From contig NC_057383.1 in the NCBI RefSeq assembly GCF_016906535.1, positions 1,116,001 through 1,180,000 of the forward strand: a DNA stretch of 64,000 nucleotides. The letters are read 5' to 3'. A program made the translations under genes and the position numbers. Under the pieces are notes generated by a model, which was given only the letters and a program-made list of their open reading frames with translations, did no database searches and was not told where the DNA came from. This stretch comes from Rhizoctonia solani (Eukaryota > Basidiomycota > Agaricomycetes > Cantharellales > Ceratobasidiaceae). This document shows positions 12,581 through 25,465 of the stretch, piece after piece (the stretch's first letter is position 1; every line of letters begins with the position of its first letter).

Positions 12581-13219
12581 TATTAGATATAAGGCCCTGT
12601 TAAAGTCAGTGGTCACGGCCGGCGCGGTTCAGAGTTGCGAAAGCACACCTCTTGGGACGAAACCACGTTGTTCAAGCTGTAACCACCCAATCCCACGTGC
12701 GCAACAACCAAGCTTGCTATCCCTGTAAAAGACCCCTTCACTCCCAGATAATAAGTCAAACAAACCGCTAGTTTAGAGACAAGGAACGCGTCAAGTTATC
12801 CACAGGATTAGTCGTAGTTGAGACCAAGTGCTATTTTGGAAGTTAGGTAGTGCAATATGTTTACGTAATCCAATATCTTCCTCGTGACGTCGCTTTGCTT
12901 GATAAGTCCATCCATGACTCCATGAATGAGAGTGGAGGTTGCACCGAGTTTATTCTTCCCGAACTGCTTTACGATGTATTCAAGGTATGAAGTGCGTGAA
13001 ACATGTCGGGCTACCTGACACAGCCTTTTAGCATGTTGAGCGGAGGGCCCATCTAGCTCAATGCTGTCTCGTTAATAAAACATGGTCCTCGTACGCCAGG
13101 GTCCGCCTCTATGAATGGATACAAGTATATACATGGCATAAAGGGGCCAAAAAGCGAGTAAGCACTATTCTCTTTTTAGTTTGATTTGGTAGAGGTGCCA
13201 CTAACTTGCGCCCGAATAG
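12581..13219. other. Intergenic plus unresolved 5' end of the LRR gene
   Basis: Promoter side of GWT1. Around 13,090-13,129 a frame reading W-S-S-Y-A-R-V-R-L-Y-E-W-I-Q ends at a GTATAT donor and may be an upstream exon of the following gene. I could not connect it. Confidence 0.4.
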
Positions 13220-14746
13220 GTTTGGACGATTCTGGAAACGCTAGGCAATGCTCCACATCTCGCCTTCCATGTAAAAGTACTGCGTAAGTATGCAGAGATT
13301 CGATTTCACGAGAATAACTTGATTAGAATCTGCCTAGAGCTACGTGATTTCCCAACACATCTGAGCTTCGACGAGCGACATCACATCATAAATCTGGCTA
13401 CTCAGGCGATATCGAATTGTCTAAATCTCAGAAGCTGTTCCTGGACACGCGATGGTAGCTTATCAACCAGTATGATTCAAGAGCTAGCTTCATTGAATTC
13501 ACTGAAGGAGCTCGAAATCAATGCGAAACCCGGTGCATTTGGTGCATGGGTCCCGGAAGACTTGCTTGGGTTCCGAAACCTACAAAGCCTGACACTAATT
13601 ATGCCTGCACGATCGGTTGTGGAGCTCTTGCCTGCCTGGTGTCGCGAAAATAAAGATACCCTCGAAAGTCTTGTGATTATATGCAAGGTAAGCATTTAGG
13701 TCATATCGTCGTAAGATGGCGTTAATTGAGATGGCGAGTTTCAAGTCCGCGCCTTATCCCAATGATGATATCCTGCAAAGCATGCTACCTTCTTTACAAA
13801 ATATACGCCGCCTCCATCTTGCTGGATGCATCAAGGTCACTGAACAGTCGGTCGGAAATATTCTAGCCGACAACTGCCGGATTCAGTCCCTAGCCCTCGA
13901 AACCTGCTCGCCACGTTTTGTGAGTTGACATTTGAACCATAGCCACCAGGTCATGACAAATCTGATTCACTTTAAAGAACATGGGCTTGTTTGCTTCAGA
14001 TTGTGAAGCTCAGAAAAGACTTCGATTCCTCACCTCGATATCACTAACCGTGCCAACTTCGGAGGGGCTGATCAACGTCGGAAATGGTTCGGGAGCATCA
14101 TACTGCTTCTCAAACATTCGCCCCTTGAATCATTCCAACTGTATGCGGGAGGTGGAACCGACGAGTTCATTTCCTACGAGGGTGTTGACCATGAAGCTAT
14201 CAAAGAGCTCATCGATTTGCATGCGTCCACACTGAGACGGATAGGCATCCAACGGCTCATTGTTCCTCTGGAGTCAATGGCCTATGCATGCGAGAAATGC
14301 TCACAGCTAGAGGAGATCTTCGCTACGTTATGTGGCGTCGGCAGAGTAAGTACATCATTCTAATTGTGGCCAAGTCGAAGCGCTAACTAAACGCACGTGG
14401 CCAGGATGCCCTCGCGCAGGCACTGGTTGCCGGGAAGCGCCTTCGAAACGTGCATTTGACCTTAATGACTGACGTAGCTGGAGAGATGCGCCCACTCCAC
14501 CTTCTCACAGCACAGGAGATCTGCCAACACATCGCTCGAAACTGCGGGGACTCGTTACAGCTCATCGGCTCTCAAACCAGGGTCTGGCAGGTGGGTCGGC
14601 TGTGCCAAATGAATCGTTTCAGAGTTTATAGGGCTTTTCCCCCTCCGTAGGTGACCAGGAGCTTTTCTACAGGGCAGACTGTCAGGACACTCGGACCTTA
14701 CAGCGGGCAGCAGATTCCGGAGCAGTTCTTGATGATGAGAGCTTAA
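13220..14746 (+). CDS. F-box/LRR-like protein, 5' end incomplete
   Basis: Exons 13220-13687, 13731-13919, 13978-14345, 14405-14590 and 14651-14746 are in phase. The product has at least 435 residues. The sequence carries leucine-rich-repeat-like strand/helix units (LNSLKELEINAK, FRNLQSLTLIMP, LQNIRRLHLAGC, CRIQSLALETC), the type found in the many F-box/LRR proteins of Agaricomycetes. The opening part (VWTILETLGNAPHLAFHVKVL) looks internal, so an N-terminal F-box exon should lie upstream; I do not see a convincing one. Exon 3 lacks one base near 14,072: it is 368 bases, 369 needed, and the frame changes from TSEGL to DQRRKWFGSII. The AAG (13977) and GAG (13730) acceptors are weaker than usual. 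A role in substrate recognition for ubiquitylation is inferred from the class only. Confidence 0.6.
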
Positions 14747-15183
14747 AGTGGCACATGGCCATCTAACTATAGCAGCAGTATCAATAGAATTGCGTTTCGG
14801 CCCGATCGATGGACATACGCGCTGTCATGGGTGCGGCTACATGGTTAGAAATCTGCTGCTCATCTCGTAACTCGACTTTCTCGGAGCTTTACGCATGATC
14901 GAGACTGCTTTTGATCGTGCATGCCCTGAATAGAAGCGATAGTTACCCAGGTCAGGATCAATTAATCTGAGACGCAAGAGGGGCAATCAACCTCTCCTTT
15001 TATATAAACTATTCAACTAGATACGTCAAATATTGAGCCTATGTACTTCGATACGTGCTACTCTAGAGCTTGTCCATGACGATCGACTTTCCTAGTAAGG
15101 AAAGTCACCTGAGGGGCTTGGTCATCCAAAATTTAATTTGATTTGTCTTCTCGACCACCATTGCCTCCAGACTCGGCAGAATC
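14747..15183. other. Intergenic, no gene seen
   Basis: Spacer between the LRR-like gene and DBP4; holds the DBP4 promoter. Confidence 0.6.
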
Positions 15184-17947
15184 ATGCCTCAACAAAAGAC
15201 TGGCGTGAAAAATCCAAAACCAGGTAAAAAGCCATTATCAAAACAAAAGTCGAAGCGGAATGAGGAAAATGCGAAGCTTGAACAACTGGAGAAATTGGTG
15301 CAAGACTTTGTAGGTGCGAAAACAATTGCCATGCGTTTATATTCGTTAACGTGTATCCCACTACGTGAAGAATGCTGAAGCAGAGTACTCTTTATTCAAT
15401 GACCTGCCTATTTCGAGCGGCACCAAGAAGGGTAAGTCCGTATGCTTACATAGCGAAACCTAGCTCATTCACATCATCAGGTCTTAAAAAGGCATTCTAT
15501 ACGAATATGACCGATATCCAGGCCAAGTCCTTGCCTATGTCTCTCAAAGGCCGTGATGTGCTTGGTGCGGCCAGAACCGGCAGTGGAAAGACTCTCTCGT
15601 TCCTAATACCTGTGCTTGAGATCCTCCATCGACATAAATGGGGACCCCAGGATGGATTAGGAGCCTTAGTGATATCACCTACCCGAGAGTTGGTAAGTTA
15701 CTGCTGTGCAGTACTGTCGGCTATGCTGATTATGCTCAAGGCGATACAAATCTTCGACGTTTTGTGTGCGATTGGTGGATATCACACCTTCTCCGCAGGT
15801 TTAGTTATTGGCGGGAAGAACCTCAAGGATGAGCGTGACCGTCTATCAAGGATGAACATTTTGGTTGCAACGCCTGGGCGACTGCTGCAGCACATGGACC
15901 AGACAGTAGGATTCGAATGCGATAATCTGCAAATACTAGGTGGGTTGCCTAACCCAAATGCATGTGATCATCGTAACCTATATCTCAACAGTCCTCGATG
16001 AGGCGGACCGGATATTGGATATGGGCTTCTCTAAATCTCTCAACGCCATCGTTGGCCACCTCCCAAAAGGCCGCCAAACTCTATTATTCTCCGCAACACA
16101 AACAGATTCCGTCCAGCAGCTCGCTAGACTTAGCCTGCGAGATCCTGTCTATATCGGAGTAACAGAGGACGGCGCAGAAGGGTCTGGGGTTACTCCCAAG
16201 AATCTTGAGCAACATTACGCAATTTGCCCTCTCGATCGTAAACTGGACGCATTATTTGGTTTCATCAAGACTCATCTTCAATCAAAAGCACTCGTGTTCA
16301 TGTCCAGTTGCAAGCAGGTTCGTTTCGTATTCGAAACGTTCTGCAAATTGCACCCTGGCATACCTCTCATGCACCTACACGGGAAGCAAAAGCAAACGAA
16401 ACGCTTGGACATATTTCAGAAATTTGCGTCCTCAAAACATGCTTTCTTGTTTGCTACTGATGTTGCTGCTCGTGGCTTGGATTTTCCGGCCGTTGATTGG
16501 GTGCTCCAGTTGGACGCTCCTGAGGATACCGATACTTACGTCCACCGGGTTGGCCGAACTGCACGCTACGAACGTAAAGGTCAAAGCTTATTATTCCTAT
16601 GCCCTAGCGAGGAAGAAGGCATGGTACCGCGCTCAAAGCCAAGGGAATTGCCATCCAGCCAATCAAAACAAGGAGAGTAAACTTGCATCGCTGGAGAATT
16701 CGTTGCAGAAATTCGCATTTGAGGATCCCGACATCAAGTACCTTGCCCAAAGGGTGAGACTTTGCTGTGGCTATTGTTAGCCAGCTAATCATTCGTATCT
16801 AGGCCTTTATTTCATATGTCAAATCAGTCTACTTGCAAAAAGACAAGTCATTTTTCAACTCGATAAATTGCCTTTGGACGCCTATGCAGCTGCACTTGGC
16901 CTTCCGGGCGCACCAAAAGTTAAATTCATCGACCAAGCGATGGCCAAAAACGGAAGAACGAATCTAGACAAACTCAACTTGCGATTGCCAAGTAGATGCC
17001 GAAGAAACAGTATAGAATCCGGGTCCGAGTCCGAGATGAGGACCAAAGGGATGATGACCTCCAGTGGACGCTCCGCTGAAACACTACCAAACAAAGCACA
17101 GGATGGGAAAGCGGTGGGTCGATCGCAAACAAATAATGCGATATCTAATTCCGTACCCAGGTGCCTATTGTACGAACCAAATACGATCGTATGTTCGAGC
17201 GGAAGAACAAGGTATTCTTTCGAACACTACGCGAAGCTTGTCGATCAAGAGGACACGATGCCGACCAAGACGATGATTTCATTACCTTGAAACGAGCCAA
17301 TCATGATTTGCCTGACGATGAATCTCGCCCAATGCAGCAATCCACGCTTCTCAATAAAGTCGACCACGAGGATATCTCACAACGCAAATTAAAGATAGGA
17401 CAGTCTAAGAGGGCGATGCTAAAATACAAGTCTGGGGGCACGAAACTTGTCTTTGACGATGATGGGGCAGCCCATCCCTTGTACGAAATGCAGGACGATG
17501 CTGTATTTGCACAGGAGGCTGGTGGAGACGTGATCGGTGCAGGAAAGGTATATGTCGACCAAGTGCGTACTAGGATGCGAGACGAAGATGTGCTGGATAA
17601 GCAAGAGGCACGGGAGAAGAAGAAGGAAAAGAAGAGGAAACGCAAAGACCGAGAGCAAGAAGCTGGAGTATGTGCTTTTATGTTTCTTTCTATTGCATCC
17701 AAGCTCATGGGGGTCGATGAATTAGGGAGGAGATGCTACTGTGCTTGGACCAGGTGCCGACGACGACGATGGATACATCTCTCCAGATTTTGATGATTTA
17801 CTGTCCGATGGTGATGAAGATGATTCACCGGTATACCGACCCAACAAGAAAATCAAAGGTCGTGCGAACGTCCCTAAGGAGAATGAACCACGAGACATAG
17901 ATGATGATGAAGCTCTTGCACTTAGAATGCTTCGCGGCGAAGCTTGA
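15184..17947 (+). CDS. DBP4: DEAD-box RNA helicase DBP4 (HCA4/DDX10), frame broken
   Basis: ATP-dependent RNA helicase of the nucleolar SSU processome, needed for U14 snoRNA release during 18S rRNA maturation (family knowledge). Exons: 15184-15313, 15384-15431, 15481-15692, 15741-15939, 15992-16753, 16803-17667, 17726-17947. Motifs seen: Q-motif region [10 protein letters not shown], motif I ARTGSGKT, Ia [80 protein letters not shown]. The DBP4-specific regions [38 protein letters not shown] and [13 protein letters not shown] follow, then an acidic/basic tail. Single bases are missing at two places in exon 5 (near 16,625 and 16,663) and eight in exon 6 (16,855-17,260). With them restored every exon length fits, giving about 815 residues, normal for the family. 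An essential gene is unlikely to be dead, so I suspect consensus errors. Confidence 0.88.
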
Positions 17948-18220
17948 CCGTTTTCTGGCGCATTTATCTGCGGAATCTCTCAGCCGGAACAATTGCACAG
18001 TAATTTCAGATAATTTATGCTTGAATTTGTTTTGGAGACGAGGCGCTCGGTCACATGAACAACCGCCCATTGCTTACAGTGCCATCTCCCGGAACAAGTT
18101 TTTATACCGAATCTGCAAACCTTGGACAACCTACTATATGAGAGTTAGTACACCTGGTATTGCACAGCTTGAATGTCCGCCAATCACATCCCACTAACAA
18201 CCATCACCACGTCAAGCGCG

Positions 18221-20086
18221 ATGACGGGGCCTGAGCTACAAGATAGATCATTAGAAATGTCTGAGACGGATACCACGAATAAGACTGCTAGTAGTCTTCG
18301 CCTGAAACTTGGCATTTCGTTCTTTTTCTTTGGACTTATGAATAATGGTGAGCCGTTTGACTCGTGGCGTGAACTTTGTTCAACTCGGGACCCGTCAGTT
18401 TTGTATGTGGTTATATTGTCGGCAGCCCTAGATCTCGTACCTCCCTCAACTCCCAAGGGAATAATTGCCTTTTGCAACATTGCACCCTCTTTGGTAAATC
18501 AGATCATCGATGCTTGATACGCCAATACCAGGTTTTCAATGACCGTGTTCCATTATGCCATAGATAGCAAAAGTAGGCTGGCCGTACTTCCTTCGAGGCA
18601 AGATCCGATACACTAAACGACTACTAAGTTGCTGTGCACTCAGTGTCACCGGAATGCTCATTGTGGCGGCTTTTGAAACCCTGTCGGCCCGACTCTTGGG
18701 CATCGCGTTTGCGTCTTTCGCCAGTGGCTTGGGAGAGCTTACTTTTCTACAACTCTCAACCACGTATCACCCGAAGAGCGTCGTTGGACATGCAGTTGGA
18801 TATTTTGCCAGCGGCACAGGGGCCGCTGGGCTCGTCGGTGCCGGGCTATGGTGGGAACTCCGAGCACTGGGAGTTCGAGTAGGAGTTGGATTGTCAGCGG
18901 TGAGTCCACAAACGCCAGACTTGTTTGAGCCCATTGTTTTAAATCATTCACCCTAGCTCCTACCGTTTGCCATTCCCCTAACGTATTTCTTCGTGCTTCC
19001 TCCTCCCGGCGATTATACAACTGTTGTCGGCAGCGGAGTTGAATGGAACAATCCAGGGTCCGAATACACAGCACTTCCGGGGGATGATACCGAAGCCGAG
19101 GATAACACGCCCATTGGAGTAGCTTCTGCAGTCAATCCCCTACCGGGGCTTTCGTCTTCCGATAAGTGGCGTCTAGTTCGTCCTCTACTACTGAAATACA
19201 TGCTGCCGTTGTGTGAGTCGTCATCCAACTATGTGTCAATTATCGCTAATACTCATCCTCTTTAGTCTGTGTTTATACTGTATGTTCTCTTTAGTGTTTT
19301 ATTTACCTTGGCTAACATCTGATGCTGGAACAAAGTTCGAATACACCATCAACCAGGTACGTGGAGCGTTGGACTTCCTATGACATACGGTTTAACTCGT
19401 ATCAGGGTATATCTCCAACTCTAGTCTACCCCGTTCCTGATGTGAAAGAACACCCGGTGCTAGGACGGATTGTAAAAACGTTGCGGGATTATTACCCCCT
19501 GTGGCAGGTAGCGTCATGCTATACTTTCATTTCGGTACATCCGATACTCAAATAGTATTCAGTTGATCTACCAAGCTTTCGTGTTTCTTTCTCGATCATC
19601 CATATCCCTGGGCCTACCCGCACTTCCCACTGCGCTTCTTCCCCTTCCGGCAGTCATCCAGGCGGTCATCATGGGAACTCTGGCCCTGGAGTCATCTACC
19701 GGCTTCCTCTCTGGAGGACAACCCGAAACGACAACACAAGGATTCGTTCTCCCAATACTAATGTCACTCATCGCTGTTGAGGGGGTCTGTGGTGGACTTG
19801 CTTAGTGAGTCAGAAAGTGCCTCCCACGTTGCGATGGCTAGGGTTAAATATTGATATCAGTGTCAACGTGTTTTACCGCGTGGGCCAGGATGGCGCTCAA
19901 AGCTCAAGCCTTGACGACCCGCATTCAAGGGAATTGGCTCGACAGGAGCAAGAATTTCGGATTGGGAGCATTGGTTTCGCAGATAGCTCCGGTATTCTGC
20001 TCGCATCATTGATCTCGATGCCGACCGAAGTGAGCCTCTGCCACACGCAGGTGCGACGTGGGAAGCTTTTGTGTAAAGAGCTATGA
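18221..20086 (+). CDS. BTN1: CLN3/battenin family membrane protein
   Basis: Nine in-phase exons: 18221-18347, 18399-18493, 18564-18899, 18957-19212, 19266-19279 (14 bp), 19336-19356 (21 bp), 19406-19507, 19563-19804, 19861-20086. The product is 472 residues. Battenin is a polytopic vacuolar/lysosomal membrane protein of the major-facilitator type, linked in yeast (Btn1/Yhc3) to vacuolar pH and basic amino-acid homeostasis. Signatures: LGISFFFFGLMNNVLYVVIL, then VGWPYFLRGKIRY, then FASGLGELTFLQLSTTY, the EYTINQGISPTL segment split over exons 6 and 7, and FLSRSSISLGLP. The N-terminal tail is short and polar. An alternative start at 18,173 would add 16 residues; I prefer 18,221 without proof. 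No frame defects. Confidence 0.93.
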
Positions 20087-20299
20087 AGTGCAATGCTTAT
20101 CCTATCGCTTATCCCTACAATCGGGTTGCTCTTCATTTGTAGCAAATTTACATCCACGCGTTAGAAACATCTGATAAAATCTCAGTCTGCAGCTGCGTGG
20201 TAGGCACTCCCCCCTCTCTCTTGGAGCTCTAAATACCGTGCCACCAGCTACACAAGCCTCCCTTCTATTGTCGATCCCTGGTGCCACGAACACAGCAAT

Positions 20300-21387
20300 A
20301 TGCGCGGGTCCGACTCTAGTAAGGTTAAGCATGGCATTATGAGTGGTCTGAAACTGGCCACTCATATTTCAATGGCATCTGCGACAACGTCATTCTACAA
20401 TAAGACTGGGGTAGGTGTCTCGAGATACCACAACTGCGCTCCACCTTACGTTGGTTTAGCTTCAACCAGATGATAGCAGTGACGTTCCCGAGACTACTCG
20501 TAGTTTACTTGAGGTAAGTACAGGAAATAACGAGATAATCTACGTAAATTTAATGGCTTCCATGTAGCAAATCGTATCAATCGACGATCTCCAAGAGAAC
20601 GCTCGTCATGCAATGGGCCGAAAAGATCATCAATCAATGAATCAAGACAAGTACTTAGATATCCTCTCCAAATCCCTAGGCCACTTCCGAGACCTCAGAG
20701 GGTTGACTTTCTATGCTGAGGATCTACGATCCATTTGGTCAAACAAAGAAATTCAACAAATGTCCGTCTCAAACATAATTTGGTTCGACAACTGCAATGG
20801 GCATGACAGCTTCTTGCTCTTGCAGCTTTCGTCACCAGCGCTGGAGCGAGATAGGTGGCTCAGGCTGGAACGACGCTCTCGTACCTCGGGTTTCAAGGGA
20901 GCTGTATCACGGATAAGCCCATATATCGGACAGTCCTTTGCCAATAGTCTGGCCACGCTCTCAACAACCTAAATGATCTGATGGCTCACGAAGAGATGGA
21001 ATACGTCCCGCGAGCGATCAGCGATAAACAACGCCGTTGACTTTTGTTTTGGACGTTATCGATGCGGTACATAAGAATTTCCCGGCAGATTCGAGTGCCT
21101 ACGTGAGCCCATACCATATGCATCCGATGTGTATATGCTAATTGTATTTTCACCAGATGTCTGTTGACCGTCTTTACCTTTGGGTGGTGATGGATGCACT
21201 CAATCAATACCATGAACCTACCGCCAAGGATGCCAGCAAGATAGCGGCCCAAAACAACAACCCTTATCGTATACTCAAACCACTTGCCCAGAAGAAAGGC
21301 TGTAGAATGATTGCAGAGAGAATAGGATTACAAGAAGTGATCAAGTTGGATGAATGGGAGCTCGTGGCCGAGTCCGAATACGCATAA
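20300..21387 (+). CDS. Lineage-specific HEYLL-type family protein, member 1
   Basis: Exons 20300-20410, 20460-20513, 20568-21102, 21157-21387, about 310 residues. The pattern shared with members at 22,924 and 25,466 is an acidic, variable N-terminus, a strand reading FLLLQL followed by WLRLERR, then a helical block (LTFVLDVIDAVHKNF) and a basic C-terminus. Exon 3 needs two extra bases (535 present, 537 required). Breaks lie near 20,971 (STT then LNDLMAHEEM) and 21,038 (KQRR then LTFVLDV). No signal peptide or membrane segment. I do not recognise a function; expansion in tandem suggests a fast-evolving accessory family. Confidence 0.55.
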
Positions 21388-22923
21388 ACATAGTGAGTCA
21401 AGGGTGTTACCTAGGCTGCGTATTGATAATTGACAATGTTGACTAGCCATTTGACTCGTGTATGGTGCTTTGAACATGAAACTGCATGAATTGAAGTCTT
21501 CGGATGTGCCAAATAGGCAGTCCCACAGTATGGCGGTGTAAAGTAAAAATAATGACTTTCCTTCGACCAAACTATCTCCTTCGTATCCATGAACATTTCT
21601 GTCGTAATTCTTCTTTAGCCTATGTTTCTGAAATCTCCCAATGTATTGTATCAAAAGATTGTATCAAAAGATATTCGAATGAAAATTTGCCGTTCCATCT
21701 TTTGTTACATGGACCTTCATTAATTCATGCCTGTCTCGTAGAAGAAAATGGATACATGCGCTTACCAATGACTATGTTCGGACACATGCCTGGTTTGAAT
21801 AGTACAGTTCGGTAAGTTATTATTGCTGAGAAACCTTTCGGATAACGAGGCAAGATTAAGATCAACACTAGCTACTCATAAACTTTAAATCTATGGGTTC
21901 TGGAGTTTTCTTGTGTTCAGGCAATCCATGATGAATGTACCTGGACTCTACCGAGAATTAGACACCGAACGAACTGGCTGTTTGAATTAAATCTCGTCGA
22001 TCTGAACAAAGAAGCCTTTATGCTGTAATCTGTTCACTCAAGTAAGAGGAGATGTCATAGGGGAGCGGTGATTAACGTTATAATAATTCTCAGTTTTATC
22101 CGAGCATAAAAAAGTTGCTATCAACATCCAGCAGAATTTTGAGCGCATTGCATATAGAACGCAATACGGTATTCCTCATGAATCATTATCACACTCGCTA
22201 TATATGCTTTCTTTTCATTCTACAGGGGCCTGAAAAATCCCGGAGCGCTCACTCACTCATAAAGGTGAGTGAGTACCTCGGAGCATCAAATATGACGCTT
22301 CGAAGTGCTCGTGGGACGGTGCGAATCTGGTTGGATCTAAGCGAACAGGTCCTCAACCCGAGCACTCTGGAGCGCTTCAGGGGTTTGGAGGTCCCCTTAG
22401 AGTTTATGCCACCTCTGCGAAACCAAACTTGTCAACAGCTCACATATATCCGGGTAATCTTGTGTGAGAATACTCTTATGGCAAGCCGTGAGCTTGCCAA
22501 GAAATTTTATAGAGCTCCCAAAGGCTTGATTGGCGACAGAAACCTCAGTGAACCTGGTGATGACACCTTATTCGCTACGGATGTGACCTGTCTGAACATG
22601 AGAGACCATCACCAAAGCTTCTCTGGTTATTACAGGTCATAAGCCTCCAGACAATAATCATTCGCCATTCCTATAGTAGGAATGATGGAATTGCCCCTAT
22701 CATTCCGGTTTAAATTCCCCGAGCCTCATGGGCACCTGCTGGCACCGGGTCATGTTTCTCAATCCTGTGCTAGGAAGCGCCGTCTTGGGCTATACATACC
22801 CCATCTCTGCTATTTTGATTGTCAAATATTATAGCAACCGTCAACTGCTCGTTCATCCTTCGGAATCGTCTTCCAAAGCCGCTTTACGTGCTATAACACA
22901 GGCACCGAACCCAGTATTTAAGC
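21388..22923. other. Intergenic; unassigned open frame 22115-22642
   Basis: AT-rich. The 175-codon plus-strand frame 22115-22642 (contains TVRIWLDLSEQVLN and VTCLNMRDHHQSFSGYY) has no recognisable domain. It could be a decayed relative of the neighbouring family. A second frame at 21504-21815 is no better. Neither is called as a gene. Confidence 0.35.
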
Positions 22924-24049
22924 ATGGGGAGCAGCCGCCGCACACGGGATATTGGCACCTTCAGGGCGTCTAATACCAACCAGGAGCCTTCCCAGGCCCC
23001 CAACAGGCCATCTAGTGGGGTTGTTGCTGAATGTTTGAAGTCAATGCCGGAATTATGTATGGGTCCAGTTAGATTTATCGAAGAACATACTCCAGTGAGT
23101 CTGAAATCTATTATCTTAGAGATTTTGATGGGTAACGTCTATTATAGGCAGAGATCGATTCTATAATGCTAACCATTCGTAGCTGGCGCGAAAAGTATGA
23201 TCTCAAGTTATTCGAGGATCTTCTAGGCCCAATCAATGACGAAATCATGACGAAAATGAAATATTGGACCCATACATCACCTATACTGATGACGAGAAAT
23301 ACCCACGGAGACCATTTAGACGCACAAAATGCGAGCAAGTCCACTCTAAAATTGTTTTTTCCTAGTTCTTCTGGACACTCCATTTTCCCGGACAAAGGCC
23401 TAGTATGAACGCGAGAGAAGTATGCAAGATGTGGGCGAGCTGTGCTACCAACCACTTCCAGTTAGCCTCATTTCAATGGTTCAAAGATACCGGGGTTGCT
23501 CGACATGAATACCTTCTATTTAAACTACAAAGAGGCGAAAGTACATCCCCTACTCACAAGGTTATGTGGTTGAGACTCGAGCGCCGCCCTAGCGCTAAGG
23601 CGGAGTCGAGCAAGAGAAAGCTAATGGGGAGTCTATGGGGGCAATTCATAGCCGATGACCTCATCACTATATCACCTCGACGCGAGGATTTGCTGCATCT
23701 AGATGGTTCTTCCCTTGAGCAAGCCTCAGCGACCTTCCACGAGAAACTCTCATTGCGCTACTTGCTCGAGGTTCTCAATATAATACATGGAGAGTCCCCA
23801 GAATATCATCTCGCGGGGGTGAGTCCAGGACACTGATTCTTACAGCGTCTGCTAACTATGAAGTTTCAGGCCCACTGTTGGTTCTACGCATCTACTATAG
23901 CTGAAATAGTGACTAAAAAGGTGCGGGTCGTCTGGGAACATGGTAGCATCTCACACTGCGATCACTGGATGTCCAAGAATATAGTCAATCCCGAACAATA
24001 CACTAGGATTATGGATCGCGTGCGTCACTTAAGGGAATATCAAAACTGA
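22924..24049 (+). CDS. Lineage-specific HEYLL-type family protein, member 2
   Basis: Start at MGSSRRTRD. Exon 1 ends near 23095 (EEHTP, then GTGAGT); the next starts near 23,184 (WREKYDLKLFEDLLGPINDE). The core is 23405-23818 (CKMWASCATNHFQLASFQWF, ARHEYLLFKL, VMWLRLERRP, LRYLLEVLNIIHGESPEY), followed by an exon from 23,872 beginning AHCWFYASTIAEIV and ending REYQN at 24049. The HEYLLFKL...WLRLERR and CWFYAS motifs match members 1 and 3. At least one base is missing near 23,255, where the frame moves from INDEI to ENEILDPYITYTDDEKYPRR; the joint near 23,400 is also unresolved. Function unknown. Confidence 0.5.
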
Positions 24050-25465
24050 ACTACCGGCTATGCCCGCAAAGTTATTCAGGTTATAGATCATCTCCATGAC
24101 TGATTTGATTAAAAGATTCCAATATTGTTCTTATTGTCTATTTTTACATATGCATGTATGAGCTTTCAACGACTCCCTTCACTTGTATGCTTTTATGGTT
24201 TCGATGTTGTGTCATGAATATCCTCGCTGTATTCTCGCTGTATTATCCTCACAATATGTATGCGCGCTAGTCCGCGATTGAATTTGAAACTTCGTCTTGA
24301 TTTGCCCGTATTTGATCTCCCTAGTAATTCAAAATTGGGCCGTCATGTTCGTCCAATTGCAGCTGTGATGTCAACCGAGTACCCACAACTGGCCCTCTCG
24401 CAATGCCCGTTCTATAAGATACGATACGCCCAACTCGGAAAGTGCTATTTTCTATACAAATTCAACGAGTACCAGAGTTCCCGAGGTAACTCAGCAAGAA
24501 TGTGTGGTTGAAATTTGGTGCAATGACTGAAATTAAAGCCAGGGCTGTGTCAATGTACCGGTGCAATTGTATCCAATCGCACAGTTACACAGCCCTTGCT
24601 TTAATCGCACCTCAGATTTTTCCTGAGAAGTTTATGATGATTCCCTCAGTTTCAGCTCGCCAAACGGAACCCAGCTCACCTGGGATGAACTTTGTCCACT
24701 CGTCCAAGTCTATCGCACCTCACCAAAGTATTCCTAGGGTGACGTGCAGGTAGCTCATCCATTTTCAGCCATTCTTTCTCGCCCATTGGCTGAGCCGATG
24801 AGCCAGTAAACGAGTTTTCTTCCGTTTCCTTACATCAAAAGCACATGTTTCAATTCGTTTCATGCCATTATCAGCAGACATCGGCGCCAATTCATTGTAA
24901 TAGCAAATTGCACAGAGGTTCCCGAAGGATCATTGACGTGATGACGAACTTAAGTGTACTTAACCATGCCTATCAAGAAACATTGGCCGAATTCGGGGTT
25001 TTTGAGTGCTTTATATTGTAGACAATCTCATATTCACTACAAAACACCGTATGATACAGGAGACACCCGAAGTTTGGACTACACCAGGACTATAGCATAG
25101 TTATGTAAATAAGGCTCTACGACCGGAATGCGGAACAGGTCCGGTATTTGAAGGGCGCTGCCACCACATCAACTTCAAGTTAGCTGTATGGGTCAAACCC
25201 TTTGTGCCACTGGCTTCGCCTACCTCAAGCTGCGAGAAAAGCACCTCCTATCGGCCGCTTAATATCTATCTGATGATTGCTCTTCGTGACCACGTTTCCG
25301 ACCCTCGAGTATCCCGCGTGTTTCGAGCGCCTTGGGTGAATTACAGCCCGGATGACCAGCACCCTTACGTCGTGGCGCAAATCTACTCTACCCCCTCATA
25401 TAGAAGCTCGCATCTACAAGTCCATCCGGTCATGAGCCTTTCACCCTCCTTATCCTGCTATCACT
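24050..25465. other. Intergenic, no gene seen
   Basis: Two short plus-strand frames (24260-24511, 24502-24753) show no domain or splice logic. The rest is AT-rich. Confidence 0.5.
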
